Numbered from the stretch's first letter, positions 12,001-27,000 are shown. The stretch: DNA of 64,000 bases from Aspidapion aeneum (GCA_963576565.1 OY755042.1:12006262-12070261), one strand, 5' to 3'. Program-made: numbers and translations. Notes: generated by a model from the sequence alone, not told the origin.

Positions 12001-15000
12001 TAGCCTGTTTTGTTAGATCACAGATATAAATACATCCTATAATTCAATACTTTTACTTCGAACTGGCAAATCAGCGGAGTAATAGTCTTTTTGATAATGC
12101 AGTACAAGGGTCTACAGTCAAGCGATCACCAAACTTCGTAGAAGCATATCACTCACAGGCGACAATAGTGGTACAACTCAAAATTAAACTTTATGGAGAA
12201 AACTGCATTTAAAGTTTAAGTTATTTTAGTTTTTCATGATGTAATGTTATTTGAAAATCATTAGTGAACTTGATAGTGATTATTGGTGGGTTTTTATGTG
12301 CTAAATTATTGGGGACTGTAAAGTTATTTTTAAAAAAAGATGTGCCACTATTGGTTGCAACCAAGTGACACAATTTTGATGGAATCTTGAAAAAAGTTTT
12401 AACATTTAACTAAAATGCCGATATTGATGCAACTTACGGGGTTTGGCGTAAGGTCACTCATCGTCAAGCAAAAGCTTGCTTGACGATGAGTGACCTTAGT
12501 TTGGAGCGGTGGCCCGTAGTAGGGTCACTGCATCCTGGAAGTAGCGCTATCTCGAGTAGATTATTTGAACTAATTTTATGCTAGTATTGGTGCATTAAAC
12601 TTCATTCAATTTTGCATTGTTTTGCGTGTTTTAAAGAGTTTTGAATATTGTCGCCGGTGAGTGGTATTACATCCTCTTAAAAACATTCACCATGTCCAAA
12701 TGTAATTATTAAATCCTGCTTGCATCTTCATGTATGGGAAAAAACCTAGTCACTTACGAAAATCACTTATGCCTATCTCTCACATTTTTATATAGCCGTG
12801 TTAGCTTTATTTCTCCCACTTGGTTAAATGCAAGTAGCATTTAAGAATTACTTGTAAAATACCTATATTTCATTGTAGGTCTGCGCTGGGCACTCACATA
12901 GCTGGAACACACAAACAGGAGAGAGACGGTTGGTGTTTCATGTGCAATCAAACCGGCATCGAAAACCTTACGGAGCACAAAGAAAAGGAACACGTTGCGG
13001 ACAACTCCTGCGCATTCTGCAAACGGAAAGTGGTCGGCGTCACCAGATTGATCGAGCATCTTATGAGGCATTCAGGTAAGTTTAACAAAACCTTTAATAC
13101 AGTTAGGCCTAATCTAGAGTTTTATTGGGAACAAAATAGCATCAGTTTAGGTATTCATAAATAAATGTGTATCCAAGTTGTTAGTAACGCGCCAGTTTTT
13201 AGTAACGTCACTAAATACACGCAAGTTTAAACTCACTTTAAAGGTACGACCAGTCTTCGGGATTCTGATAGTCCTGTTGTTAGACATACTGATAGCTATG
13301 TTCTCCCAAAAGCTAGGAACGTCGCTCATTCTGCTTCTTCTCTCTCACCAATTCTCTCGATATTTAACAAGATTGTCATAACATGAGTGGAATATGGAGG
13401 GGCATTGTCATAGACAGACACATTAGACAATATATTTTTTAAATAATCAAATAACCTGTTATTATGGATTTAAAATTCGCATGAAATGGTCTGGGAAAAA
13501 TTACAAAAAAAATTCTAGTTAAACATTTTTTTCTTATTCTTCTCTCTCTTATATGTTCTTCAGTTTTTTCTGTTTTCTTTAGCTGTTTTATTATTAAAAA
13601 TTGCAAGTATAGGCCGCAATCTTAAATGAAAATTTTTTTTACCGTTTATAGGCAAAATTTTAGTTAGCATTTAACAATACTAAGAAAAAAAATCTGGACA
13701 TCATTTCTCTCCAAAGTACTAAATATAGCTTGTAGTGGCAAATATGTGCATCGAGCATTATTGGGCAACTCGATGTTTAAGAATGTACCACCAGAAAAAA
13801 GATCTAACATTTTTATAAAACATATATTTTATTTAACTTTTAGGTACAATAATTGTCATAGTTCTTAGGCACCATTTAAAAATAATTCTGACCGAAAAAT
13901 TATTTATGAAAATGTAAAAGCCATACTTGTGGGAAATTCCGGTACCTGTGCTAAAATTTGGGTTCTTAGTATTGTCACAACTATATGTATTTCTCACAAG
14001 TGGCATCCTCACCATATATGTCACAAGGTTTTTTATTTAGTGTGTTGTGACTGAGGGATTTAGGGTAATATGAAAATTAAGTATAAAGAATCCACATATT
14101 TACATGTATTTTATATACATATAATAGGTTAACAAGAATAGAGATTATGTAAGGGGGATGCTGGTTGGAGAGAAATAACTATAAGGCATAACCTTATAGG
14201 CCGTAGAGAGTCGGCCTTATGGGCCATAAAGAGTAACCACCATAGTGGGGTTTCACTTAGTTATGTTTCAGTGGTGTACTTACTGCGTTGATCACTTTTT
14301 ATCAGTGATGCCGGTATATTGTCCAGCATCGGCTTTTGTAGATGAAATTAGTGCAAGCGCAGCAATATTGGTTATTGCTACGTTTTTATAGTAGACTGAT
14401 TAGGTTTTAAACTATTTTATGACAGTATGGTTGTCTTGTAATTCCGCTAATCGACGCCGATGTCGCGCTGCAAAGGCGGCAAAAATGCAAATAGCATTGA
14501 CCGGACCTGATAGTCAATATGTTGTCATGGTCAGATAGGTATTTTTTCTCTTTTTATTGTTGGTTTTGTTTTCTTATTTCTCTATTGCAGGTTTGAGCAT
14601 CTCTCTTATATATATATATCATGAGGTGCGATTCGTAATCGTCTTCTTTTACAAAGGTGGCACTTTGACTACTTAGTGTTCTGATGAGAACTAAACAGTT
14701 AACTGTCAAACAATAGGTGCCCATTAGATCTTGGACCCCAATAGTTTTAGGACACTCATCGTAAAGCATGCTTCGTGATTTGCACAGATTTAAACAACCC
14801 ACGGAAATATACAAGATAAAGTTTTTTACGCGATTAGCTACGAACATTTTTCGATTTCCTTATTTACGGGTATTAAAACTTGCTTTTATTTAAAATTTTG
14901 TTTATAGAATCTAAAGGAGTGAAATGCCCCCAATGTGAAAAAACCTTTATTACCCAACGTTACATGGAAAAACACCAAAAAATCCACGACGAAGTGAACA

Positions 15001-18000
15001 GTTTGGCCACAGTCGTGACCAAACAGCACGAAGACTATTCGTCCGATGATGACATAAAATTGTCCGAAATAAAAAGCATGGCCGGCAAGCATGGTCTTGT
15101 CGATAAAATTAAGACTGACGAAGAGATCAAAGAAGAGGTCATTGAAATTGAGTAAGTCGAACCATTCTATTTTATACTTTTGTGAAGCAGCTAGTATGTC
15201 GTTGTTTTTTATTTCTCTTGCTTTTTATACACAACCAAGAAATACGTCACGAGACCGTTTCCATAAACGATACAAAGAAAAATTTGTATAAACAAGGTAT
15301 CCAATTTGTCACATAGATTCCGTTGTGGGCGTTGTTATAGTTGACTAGACGATTTTTTTCAAAATGTTGGAAAAATGTTTAATTCTTTCTGGAATCGGCA
15401 ATTTTTGACTGATCGACCTCAAACTCACTATGGAACTTACATAAAACAAAATTTGCATGAGTTGGATCCCAGTCAGAATTTTAGAACAGGTCTATTTTGC
15501 AATATCACTAAACTAAATGACTTTAAACATTATATATTATTCTTCTTTGTGTGCTTTTTTTACTCTTTCAACGTTGAAAATGGGAACGCTATCTGTACTT
15601 TGTCCACTGCCTTTTTGAAGAGGCTTTCGCAAATTTTTTAGCCACGAAATTCTTCGACGACCGGTACTTCTTTTACCCTGGATTTTTTCTTCTAATATTA
15701 ATTTGAAAAGTATGAATTTTTTGTTTGTAAGCATGTATCCGAAAGTATTTTAACTTTCGCTTTTTAAGTGTGAAAATGACTGAGATCTTTTAGCATTCTT
15801 CTAAGCACATCTATATTTCGAAAACTTCCAGCTTTTTACACATGGCGTCTGTTAGAGAATTATGAAGACAACAAAGCACTCTAGTGCGAATGGAGAGCGA
15901 CAGACTTTGGCAACACTGCACGGATTTTATCTTTACAAATGCTGCTCTGGCTGTTCAACTCATGCACGAAGCTGCCTGCATAGTATCCCAGCTATTATTC
16001 ACCTGGCATTCTAGATATTTGTATGCTTGGACGCGCCCGATTTGTTGGTTCTGTACCTAAAGAATACCTCCTACAACTGGGGTGTTATTAATCATGGTGG
16101 ATAGAATAGACCGGTGTTCGGATCTTATATATATATATATGTCGAATTTTTCACGTCACTGGTGGTCCAGCTGATTTCTGTAAACAAAAGTTAGATATGA
16201 TATGAACAACGGAACAACTAATATTTTTTGAATATTTTGAAAACTAAGGCAATTTTCCTACAGTCTTCTAGTACATCCTTATAAAATGTAATTTTCTAGA
16301 CGTATTGTCGTTATTTTTTTTAGCCCGCTTTATTTTTTATTACGCAAAACGTAAACTACAAGTCAAACTGAATGTGATCGTTTAGTAGCAAAGGTGAACC
16401 GAGGACTTGGAAAGTAAACAAAGATGTAAGTCAGCGGATTATTTTTGAAGCTGAAACGAACACAGTAATTTCTTCGAATTTTAATTTTTGTGTAAAGAGA
16501 AATGAAGCGGGCTAAAAAAAAACGACTGGTATGTCTGAAAAATATTGTTTTATAAGAATATACTAAAAAATAGTAGGAAAATTGCCTTAGTTTTCAAAAA
16601 ATTCAAAAAATATTAGTTGTTCATATCATATCTAACTTTTGTTTACAAAAATCAGCTGGACCACCAGTAACGTAAAAATTCGACATATATATATAAAATC
16701 CGAACACCGGTCTATTCTATCCACCGAGGTTATTAATGACCATCCATATTTTTTTGGTTTGCGACTACAACGGTGTCTCAGCGTACGTAAGATTGTGTAT
16801 GTTTACTTCATTTATAGAAATTCCTTTAAAGCAACTTTCTAATTTTCTGCCGGATACCTTTTTTGATTCTTAGTCAGTCTGAGATTTGTTGGTTTATCTT
16901 AATTTGTGCACTTTGGTTCCAGTAGAGTTTTGCGATTATCTTGAGGTCTTTATCATCGAGGTCCACGTCTTTAAGGCTTTCCATAAGCGTTTCATGTTGC
17001 ACCCTGTCAAAGGCCTTTTCATAGTCTATAAAGCAAGCATAGACAGGAATATATTTTTTTATTTATTTATTCATATCAACGGCAGAGCCAATTTACATAA
17101 AATTACAGATAAAATTTACTTAGCCTAACAACAGAATGGAGAAAATCTGAGGGCAGGCCATCGGTAGTGCCGTAAACTGCTGTACCATCTTTTCTTGAAA
17201 CATTTCAGCCCATATTTGACCTATCTATAACTCTACTTCGGAATGAGCTACGAAACTCAAACTTGCAGTCGTAGTTTTTCATAGAGTTAACAACCCCTCC
17301 AAGTTTCATGAACTTCCATAAAGTAGTAAAGTAATTACGAAATTTCAAAAAACGTCGAAATTGCCACTCACTCAAAATTCTACTGTACTTCCAGACACGC
17401 TACAAAGCTGAAATTTGGCAGACTGATAGATGTTATGACCAAACCCTTGGAAAAAATGCCCCAAAATTCTAATTTACTCCCCTCCGCTATATATGTAAAG
17501 TTATGTAAAAGTAACATTTCGCACTTCCAGAAGCGCTAGAGAGCTGTGCTTTGGAAGCCCGATAGGAACTATGATAAAACAATAGAAAAAAAATTAAAAA
17601 ACCCCAAAATTTTATTTAACTTCCCTACCCTATAAATGTAAAATTATGTAAAAGTAACATTGCCCACTTTCAAGAACGATAGAAAGCAGTTAAAATAAAA
17701 GGTTCTGACTACCCAAGAAACATTTATTTGACTTACAACCTAATGAGACCTGCACCGAGGTTGGATTTAGTGAAATATTAAGTTGCAAGATTGATTATGC
17801 GTTGAGCGACGTCACATTTATATCAAAACCGACGTTATTAAATATACGTCCGTTTTTTTAACGATCTCGCGACGTCATATATTGCAACGCAATATTCCAT
17901 TGATTTCTCAACGTCGGTCTTACGTTCGTTTGTTCGACGTACAAAAACTCTAACCAGCCCAACGACCAACAGACGTCGGGTCGGGTACCTCCGGTGAAGA

Positions 18001-21000
18001 CCCTAACCTCAGGCCTAACTAGCGTTTAGTTTGGTTGGTGTATTTTCCGTAACTTTTACTTGACCTATTCGACGTCCGTTCATATGGCCTACGCGTCACA
18101 TTTACAGCCTACTGTCATTTATAGACGCCCATAACCTAACAAAAAGTGCATTTGTTTGGTCAGGACGGCTACATGTCAGGACATGACGCAGTTTTATATC
18201 TTTTTTGGATTTTGGAAACCATAATAGCCTATCCTCTTCCCACAGGTGGGGTATCGGTTTTATTTCCCTTAGATTTTTGGTATTTAAACAAACATTTCTA
18301 AAAACAAAAAAATATAAAAAAAACAATGATTTCGTCACTGCCTGACAGTTGACAGCGCGGTAGTTAGCTTTGGGACCGTGGGCTTTACCTATTGTAGGCA
18401 AAAAAGAGCGGACGTTGAATTCTATACCGAGATTTTGGTTAATATGATAGATATAGTTGCGAACCTAGAGTTCCAATCCGTTGGTAGGCCGACGCAAAAT
18501 CATGCGGGGCGAACGTCCGAATTTAATGGGACGAAATACGTTTGCCAGACGTCGGACTTCCACTCTTTGGTTATCTTTCACAACCAAAAGTGGAGACCCG
18601 GTCCGAATTGGTATATTATTAGTTCACATTAAGTCAGACACCGAAATCCGCCATTCTGAAAAGGTTAGCGTCTGTCGGCCATTATAAAATATTTTTTTCT
18701 TTTTCTAATTTTAAGTAGAAATGAAGGAATAATTGTAAAATTAGTAACAAATTTGAGTTTAGTGAAGCAGCAAAACATTTTTTTTTACAAAAATAAAGTA
18801 ATAATAAAAATTAGATCTATTTAAAAAATATGTATATTTTAGTAAATCTTGCATATTTCAGGAGCGCTTGCTTTTTTTGAAAGTATTTTAATCACATTTA
18901 TCAATAAACATGCCTTCGTTGTAAAATTTTAGTTGGATTCCTGCTTTAAAATATAAATTATTAATATTCTAATACCGCCTTTTATGCATGACTATAATTG
19001 TAACTTGTAAAATGCACCCATTTTTATGAGACTTGTTTAATAAGTTTAAAATATTTACTTATCAGGTATAATTTTAGTTACTTCACAGGAATTCTTTTTT
19101 AGCAAAAACTATATATATTCTAGGCAATGGAAACGAAACCAAACGCAACTTACAATTACGTTGTTAATTGGTAAACTCTATTACCTATAAGGTCAGATGC
19201 TGACGTCGTAGCGACCCGAATTTGTATTCCCCATTTAGGTGCAAACGAGGGTCGTCAGGCGGTCGAAACGACGTCGGCACCCGACGTCGCGTTTATCGCA
19301 AGCAACGTATGCGTAACGTAAGATGACGCCTAAATGCTGCTTGGGTAGTTTGGAAATATTTTTCTAAACTTGGCTATTACGGCTGCAAATGTTTCGCTGT
19401 AGCAAAGTTTAAAAAAACATTTCCAAACTAGCAAGAACCTTTTATTTTGACATTTGTATTGGAGAACTTGGCATTATTTTTATTTCAATTCTTTTTGCGG
19501 AATACCATTTTCACGTACTTTTTTACATGAAATGTTTTTGTTATGATAATATATAAAACAACAATAAACAATACAGCGCTAGTAATTATTATATATTATA
19601 TATTATCCTAAAATAGTTTAATCAATTGATTTTTAGGGACGATAAGAGACCTACAGCAATTAAACGGTATTGTAAAATTTGTAAGAAGAATGTGTCTTGT
19701 CTTTCCACGCACGTCAAATTAGTTCATAGCGAGGAGCCTGAATCATCGCATCTATGCTCCGAATGCGGGAAAACATTTGCGTAAGTATCTAAACTCTGTT
19801 TTGTTTATAGTGAGGACAAATCAACAATTAATATCAGGGCAAATGCAAGAAGCCCTAAAAATCGTTGAAGATTGGTACAAGAGGGTAAAACTTAATGTCA
19901 ATTCTGAGAAAACGGCACTTATATCTACGGGAAAAAGAAAGATAGAAGGGCTTACATCTCCCACTTTCTTTAATAAACAGCTACAATTTGCCCAGGAGGT
20001 CAAGTATCTAGGAGTTATACGGGATGCTAAACTAACCTGGAATTCCCAAATTGCCTGCGCCGCACAGTGCGGACAAAAATAGGGTTTTTGGACAATAATC
20101 AATATTTACAAAAAAGTTTCACGGGCAAGACCTCAGAGGTAAAGGTAGCTCGGGTACGCGTTTCTGCCTCATTAGGCTTCATTCAGCCCGAGCATAACCA
20201 TAAAATTGCCTTTACCTCTGAGGTCTTGCCTGTGAAACTTTTTTGTAAAAACTTTTTACCTCGTGAACTTCCTTCAAATAATCAATATCTTTGTTGTTTT
20301 TCAAAAAAGTTAATTTTTTTATAGGGTATGTGATAAAGTTTAGTCTAAAGGTTAAAATAAGTAAAACTTTTAAAAATATATATATGTCATTTTGTTTAAA
20401 ATATTAAAAAAATAAATTAAAGTGCATTCAGTTTAACCTACAGTTACGTTAAAAATAAAAATCAATTTACTTTTGTGTCAAAAATTAAACTAAAATTATT
20501 TTTTTTATTCGGATTCATGGGCGTAGTTAGGAAGGCTTGGGGGGGCTAAGTCCCTTCCAGAAAAATTAAATTAGCAACCCCAAAATACACATTGCACCCT
20601 CAGTTTCTTGGTTCTTAAAGATGATTCTAAGAAAGCCGTTTTAGGCCGTCCACGACTCGGTCCGGGTACGGCCTCTGTTTCCGAATCTGTATTTTTTGAT
20701 TTTTCTGAATCCGTTTTATAACAAAATTTCTCAGATATAATATCTTTATTTAACCATTCGAAATAACGGTTTTGAAAATAAATTTTGTTTTGTCCCGATA
20801 GCTTCTATTTAAAACTGAGACTTTTGCAAAAATTTTATGACGCCTTATTTAGAATTTGGTTATTTTTGTCAGAATATTCTTCTAAACCCAACAAGGGTTG
20901 AATTTTTTTGAAAATATTTAACACCTTCAGATTTTCGTGAGAGGCCACGGGATAAAAAGTGATACTTTATCCCTATAAAGTGATCCTTTATCCCTAAAAT

Positions 21001-24000
21001 TTGTGATAAAAAGCGCACTTTTGATCTGCGAAAACGATTTTTTTTTTAAATATGCCCGAATGAACACAAACACCAGAATAATTTTTGGCATATATATTTT
21101 AAGAGTGATAGCAGTATTTTTATAATTTTATTGACTACCTCAAATTATTGTTTTTGTGCGTTCCCATTGACAGAAAACTGCCAATACGATATGCGATTCT
21201 AAAATATTTAATTTTCCATTTTCCTCACAGTAGTATAAGGTGACTTAGTACCATAAATATTTTGGGAATTTTTTTAAAATTTATTATCACCTATAACCAC
21301 TCGCCATCACCGAATAATAAGCCTCATATCTTCTCCAGATTTAGTGCCATTTTTGTCACCTTGCTGCCGCCATTTTTGACGTTGATGAGAGCTGTCACAA
21401 TTTTATATTTGTCCAAATGGCGGCAAGACTGGTTTTAAGGGTAAACCTAAACAGGAGATGATGTGAGGCCTCTCAACCGGGGTGGTAACCAATGTGTTAT
21501 AAATTATTAGGATTGAAATATATTATTTAAAAAAATACAGCACCCTTAGTAGCAGCCAGTAGCAAAAAATATTTATGCTACCTTTTTGCTAATTCATTGG
21601 ACTAATATTTAGGATATATGCCAGACCTTGCAAATCTTTGCAATTTTTTATAACCTTAATAAAATTTAAAAAATATTTTTTTTTGTAAGCATAACAGTTT
21701 TAATTAAATTATTTTAAAAGCGAGACGACAATTTGACAAAATTTTATTTAAACAAATAGCGTAAATATATATCACTGTAATACTTAAAGAATTTTTTTAA
21801 ATATTTAAATGCAGAACCAGTAAAATTAATTTTCTGATAGGTATTTTATACGATTTTTTTGTACCTGTTTTAAAATAACAACTTTAACTATTTATTTTGT
21901 TCACTTTCGCAAGTGTGACTAAAAAATAGGTTATGATTACAGATAAACTGGACATTTATCTATACTTTTGCAACATTAAAACTTTTAAAATGTAACCTCA
22001 GGTTTTCGAATATTGCCCACAGGAGTCCGCACTGTGCGCCGTTAATAAGCGCAAAATGGCTCTAATGGCCACCAGAAGAGCTGTAGGGAAAACTTGGGGA
22101 CTGAAACCACATATAACTAACTGCTTATATACAATGGTAATAAAACCCAAACTAACCTACGGCGCCACAATATGGTGGCCAAAAGTTGAACAAAACAAAG
22201 CCAAACTGGAGCTATCTAAACTCCAAAGGCTTGCATGTCTCTGCATAACCGGAGCAATGGGCACCACCCCAACTGCTGCTATGGAGACCATTCTAAACCT
22301 CCCCCCTCTTGACATAGTCATAAAAGCGGAGGCAAGAATGGGGACATATAGATTATTATGCAATGACAACTGGTTCCCGGGAAGTGAATCGGGTCACACC
22401 AGAATAACGAGCATTATTACCGACAGGTGCTCGAAATGCGGAGTGACATCATGATTCCGCTAATCAATGTGAATAAGCCGTTTAAAACCCAGCTAGACTG
22501 GGAAAACAAAACGGAAAACACACTTCTCCAGGAAGGAAAGTTGGTTTGGTACGCCGACGGATCCAAAATGGATAGTGGGTCAGGAGCAGAAGTATATGGC
22601 TTAGCCCCTAGACTAACCTGGTTTGCATATTTGGGGAAAAACGCCACAGTATTCCAAACAGAAATACACGCTATAGAGGTCTGTCTGCGGGAAAATCTGG
22701 AAGAGAATATCTCAACAAGGATAGCCAAGCAGCAATTAAAGCTCTAGCGAGTCAACAAACTAACTGTGGTTAGTCTGTAACTGTCTGCAATCCTTATTAA
22801 CCCTGGCAAAACACAAGGTTACTCTTGCGTGGGTGCCAGGGCACACGGGGGTTCCAGGCAATGAAAAGGCAGATTCACTTGCTAGAAAAGGATCTGAAAA
22901 ACCATTCATAGGGCCAGAACCTGCGTTTGGAATTTCAAAAACCTTGGTGCGTGGCTACATCAAACGATGGATAAGTGAGGAACATCGAAACCACTGGCAT
23001 TCATTACCAAGGCTAAACCACAGTAAGAAAATGGTGTCATGACCATTACCCTTACTCACCTGTGAACTACTAAAACTCAATAGAAAACAAATCGGGCAGG
23101 TAACGGGACTTATAACTGGTCACTGCATACTGAGAAATCATATGCATAAAATGGGAATCTACAGAGATGAGCCTATATGCAGATTTTATAACGAGGACGA
23201 CGAAACATCCTCTCACATAATATTTGAGTGCCCAGCACTGACCTGCAAAACAAAAATCCTTCTGGAGGAAACCCCTTCCAGAGAGGCAGACTGTCAGAGA
23301 AACCTAGTAAAGGGGCTGCTGTTCTTAGCGAGGTGATCAAGCCTTCTAAACTAGGGAAAACCACCTAGCAGGAGATACAATAAGCTAAATAGCTGCAGTG
23401 TCGGGGACTCCCAAAACCTATTCTTGCTGGCGGAACTAATCAATCAATCTAAACTCAAATAAAATATGCAAAGAAAAGATGGAAAATGGTGCTGTGTGTG
23501 GATGTTAAAAATCAAAAAGAAAGTTATCCTTCACACAATGGTGTGTCTGCTTAACTCGTTAGTATCAGAAATGAAAGGAAGAGTTGGTTTTGTTTAGTTT
23601 CCAACTTTTTTTTTTACCGGTATGCGCACTCGCAAGGAGATCCCTATCACGCTCGAGAAGCGGCAAGTGCGCGGAAATGTTGGTGTGTGTTGGTTTTGAA
23701 ACGGTTCAGGTTGTAACCTGCAGGGAAAACTGTCGCAGGGAGTTTGTTCCACAGCGATGCTGTTCTCCAGAGATATGAATTCTGATATAATGAGGTTCTT
23801 GGTGCCTCTATTTTGACAATAAATTGATGGTTACCGTCTGTTTGACGTGTTCGCCTAGTAGGTGCTACTCCCGGGGGGATCATACGTGCCAACTCTTCAG
23901 AGCATTTTCCGTGATAATACCTGTAAAAGAGAGATAGATCGCCCACAGTTCTTCGATGTTCGAGACTATCCAAGCTACGGGTAAGTGCGGGGTCATTGAT

Positions 24001-27000
24001 CAGCTTGATAGCTCGTTTTTGCACGGTGTTCAAAAGCATTAAGGTATGTTTGGGTGCCGCACTCCATATATGTGAGCAGTACTCCATAGTTGGTCAAATC
24101 TGGGCTTTGTAGAGTGTCAGCAGTTGGCTTGGTGTATACAGATGTCTTGTACGAAATAGCACCCCAAGCTCCAAGCTATTGGGACGCCCTTTTAGCTATA
24201 TCTGCCACGTGACTGTGCCAAGACATGTTGGTCTCTGCAGTGACTCCTAAGATGTTCAACTGGCCCTGCAATGCGACAGCACTTCCAGATAGCATGATGT
24301 TTGGCTCACCGGTGCTGGTCTTTTTTGAAAACAGGGCTGCTTGGGTTTTCTGCGCGTTGAGCTGTACAAGGTTTTTGTTGCCCCAGTCCTCTATTATCTC
24401 CAAGTCGTTATTTATCTGTGATATTTCAGTTAGTCTAAGGTAATGGAATTCACGTGCGGAGAGACATGTGGGTGGTATGACTGAGGAGACTACATTGCCA
24501 TCATCTGCAAAGCAATAAAGTGGATTTACTGTTTTATCTATGAGGTCATTTATGTAAATCAGAAAAAGTGTTGGCGAAAGGATTGCTCCCTGTGGCACAC
24601 CAGCATTTATTTGGTAAGAGTTGGCTATCCTTAAGGTAACTTTCAAACCAAGTGCAAAGTCTCGGCGACAATCCCGTTGCTTTGAGCTTGTTGAGCAGAT
24701 TTTAATGCCAGACTTTATCCAATGCTTTAGATATATCTAAGGCAATTGTTCTTGTTTCACCTCGTAACTCAATCGCTTTTTGCCATAAGTGAGTGACGTA
24801 TGTAAGTAAATCACCAGTTGACCTATATTTTCGAAATCCGTATTGCTTGTCGTTGATAATTTTGTACTTTTCCAAGTACTTGGTTAGGTGATTGTTCACA
24901 ACTCCTTCCATTACTTTTGATATCACCGGAAGTAGAGGAATTGGTCTATAGTTTAACGGATCTGTCTTTTTTCTTTTCTTTGGATTGGGTTGTACTGCGG
25001 GAGACTTCCATGCTGATGGATATACTTCTTGCCTGTAAGATAAATTGAATAATTTTGCGAAAGTTGGGGTGAGTTCGCTAGAACAATTTTTGAGTACTAT
25101 CGCGGGAATGCCATCTGGACCCATTCAACTTACTCAAGGAAGCATCTCCAGACGTACGTTTCTGTGCGTTTTACGTCATCAGTCACAGAAACCTACGTCT
25201 GGAGATGCTACCTTGAGTAAGTTGGAAACTAACCAATATTATTTCTTCCTTGATTTTCTGACACTCGCGAGTTAAGCACACACACCTTTGTGTAAAGTAT
25301 AACTTTATTAAAATACAATAGATATAAAATATAATATAGATTATCAAAATATAGGGTGTCATCAAAATGGGGTAAAATATTTTAGGGGAAGATAGTACGC
25401 CACAAATAAATAAAAAAAGTTCCTATAAACATAGGTCAAAAAATGCATATTAAAGGTGTGAGGGGCGTTTAAAGTGCAAAATTAAAAATACATTATTTTT
25501 AAACTGTAAGCTTACAACTCAGGATAACTTATCAACTGGTGATATCAAAAGAGTTTTTCAAAAGAGTAGTTTTTGCAATAAAATTTTTAAAAATGCAACC
25601 GTTTATTTTTTAGTTATGTAAGTTTGACTGCCATACCCTGTATTTGGTTAGGGATGGTTTTACAGCGAGGTTTGTTCTAAAAGCTGATCTTGTTGCAAGT
25701 CGCTTAGAGCAATGGTTTTCGAGAAAATTGAATGTAAAGAGGATAAAAGGAAATAGTTTCCTACTAATTAATTTTTTCTTTATTTAATTTTTTTTTCTTC
25801 TTGTTTAAAATCATGTTTGCGCCACTCTTACCTGATAGGACCTAAAGGGCACTTCATAAAGTAACTAAGCTGTAAAATTATTATGTTAGCAAGCAATTAA
25901 GAATTTTTCTCAAATACGCATTCAGCAAACTTTTGACTTCCTTTCTCAAAAACCTTTTTTGTGAAAGGCAATACGTAGTTTTTGAAACAAGAACCAAAGT
26001 TGTAAAAAAAATCCACCCCAAAAGAAATATACTTTGATCTCAATTCTTTTTACGGAATATCATTTATACGCTTATTTTTACATGAAATGTTTTTGTTATG
26101 GTTTAACTCATTTTTAAAGTTTTGGATAAATTTTGCATTTTAAAGTACTCAAACAAATGAAAAACTTTTAGCTGTTAAATGAATTTCTGTTTATTAGGCA
26201 AGCTTGAACTTTTTGTATGTAATTGGTGTATTAAAACTTAATTTTACATTAAAAATAATAAACTTAATATATTTTTTGCCCCAGCGTCAAAAACGTAGCC
26301 AAAATTAATTTTTTTTTTATATTTTCCTAAAATTAAATAAAAACTCAAATGAATAAAATGCCACTAATGTGGGATCCAAAACATTTTATTCGTTTTAATC
26401 GTTTTCTTTTAAATATATTAGCAGTTATTATCTTTCATTATTTTTCAGATAACTTTGTGACAGTTTTTATAGCATAGACTTGTGAAAATGTCTAAAAAAC
26501 TTATATCGCTAAAGAAGTGGAAAAGTAATCCACGACATGACAGCTCGTTTTGTTAAAGAGTTATACAAATAAAAATTGTTCGCAGAAATTCTGTTATACT
26601 TAAAACGCAGTTAGTTTTATTCAGAAGGTGAATTCTTTAGTGAGGACGCTCACACATGGTTTACTTAATACATGTTTAATTTGTTATCCTTGTAGATCAA
26701 AAAGTAACCTGAATGCTCATATGAAACTTCACAGTGGCGTTAGACCCCACAAATGTTCTTACTGCTCGCTTTCCTTCCACATCCACTCGTCTTTGCGGAT
26801 ACACTTGCGGAAACATACAAAAGAGAAACCCTATATTTGCAACGTGTGCGGGAAGGTAAGTAGATCTGAGTTCGATCTTACAACAAATTTATATTTAGAA
26901 AATACGATCTCAAATCGGTCTGAGATCAAATGTTAGATTTCTTACAAGTAATTTCTTGGTGGGTGTGCTTTCGGGCTGTTCGGCCGTCGTCGTTGGAAAT

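Larger units (their letters stand above)
19799..23450 (+). pseudogene. LINE with RNase H (I/R1-like), broken and split
   Basis: The RT C-terminal part at 19820-20058 (with [16 protein letters not shown]) continues at 22041 after a 1976-bp insertion ([20 protein letters not shown]). It is followed by an RNase H domain with [12 protein letters not shown] and the later [25 protein letters not shown] motif, then a C-terminal zinc-knuckle-like segment. Several frameshifts and stops (about 22430, 22745 and 23040) show it is dead. RNase H after RT is found in the I, Nimb, LOA and some R1-type groups, not in CR1. The 5' part is missing, starting just after the zinc-finger exon donor. Confidence 0.85.

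Noticed and set aside
15152..15157. TAA directly after the GAG codon as the end of the zinc-finger gene
   Set aside because: A strong donor (GA|gtaagt) overlaps it and the next exon continues the frame with a zinc finger; the intron phases downstream all agree.
20941..21020. Repeated GATAAAAAGTG / TTTATCCCTA words as a regulatory element
   Set aside because: Short AT-rich words inside a non-coding transposon; nothing supports function.
23590..25235. Inverted match TTAGTTTCCAAC/GTTGGAAACTAA on both sides of the minus-strand LINE as transposon ends
   Set aside because: Only about 14 bp match, they lie just outside the LINE poly(A) and the hairpin, and no target duplication supports an outer element; it may be chance or a rearrangement.
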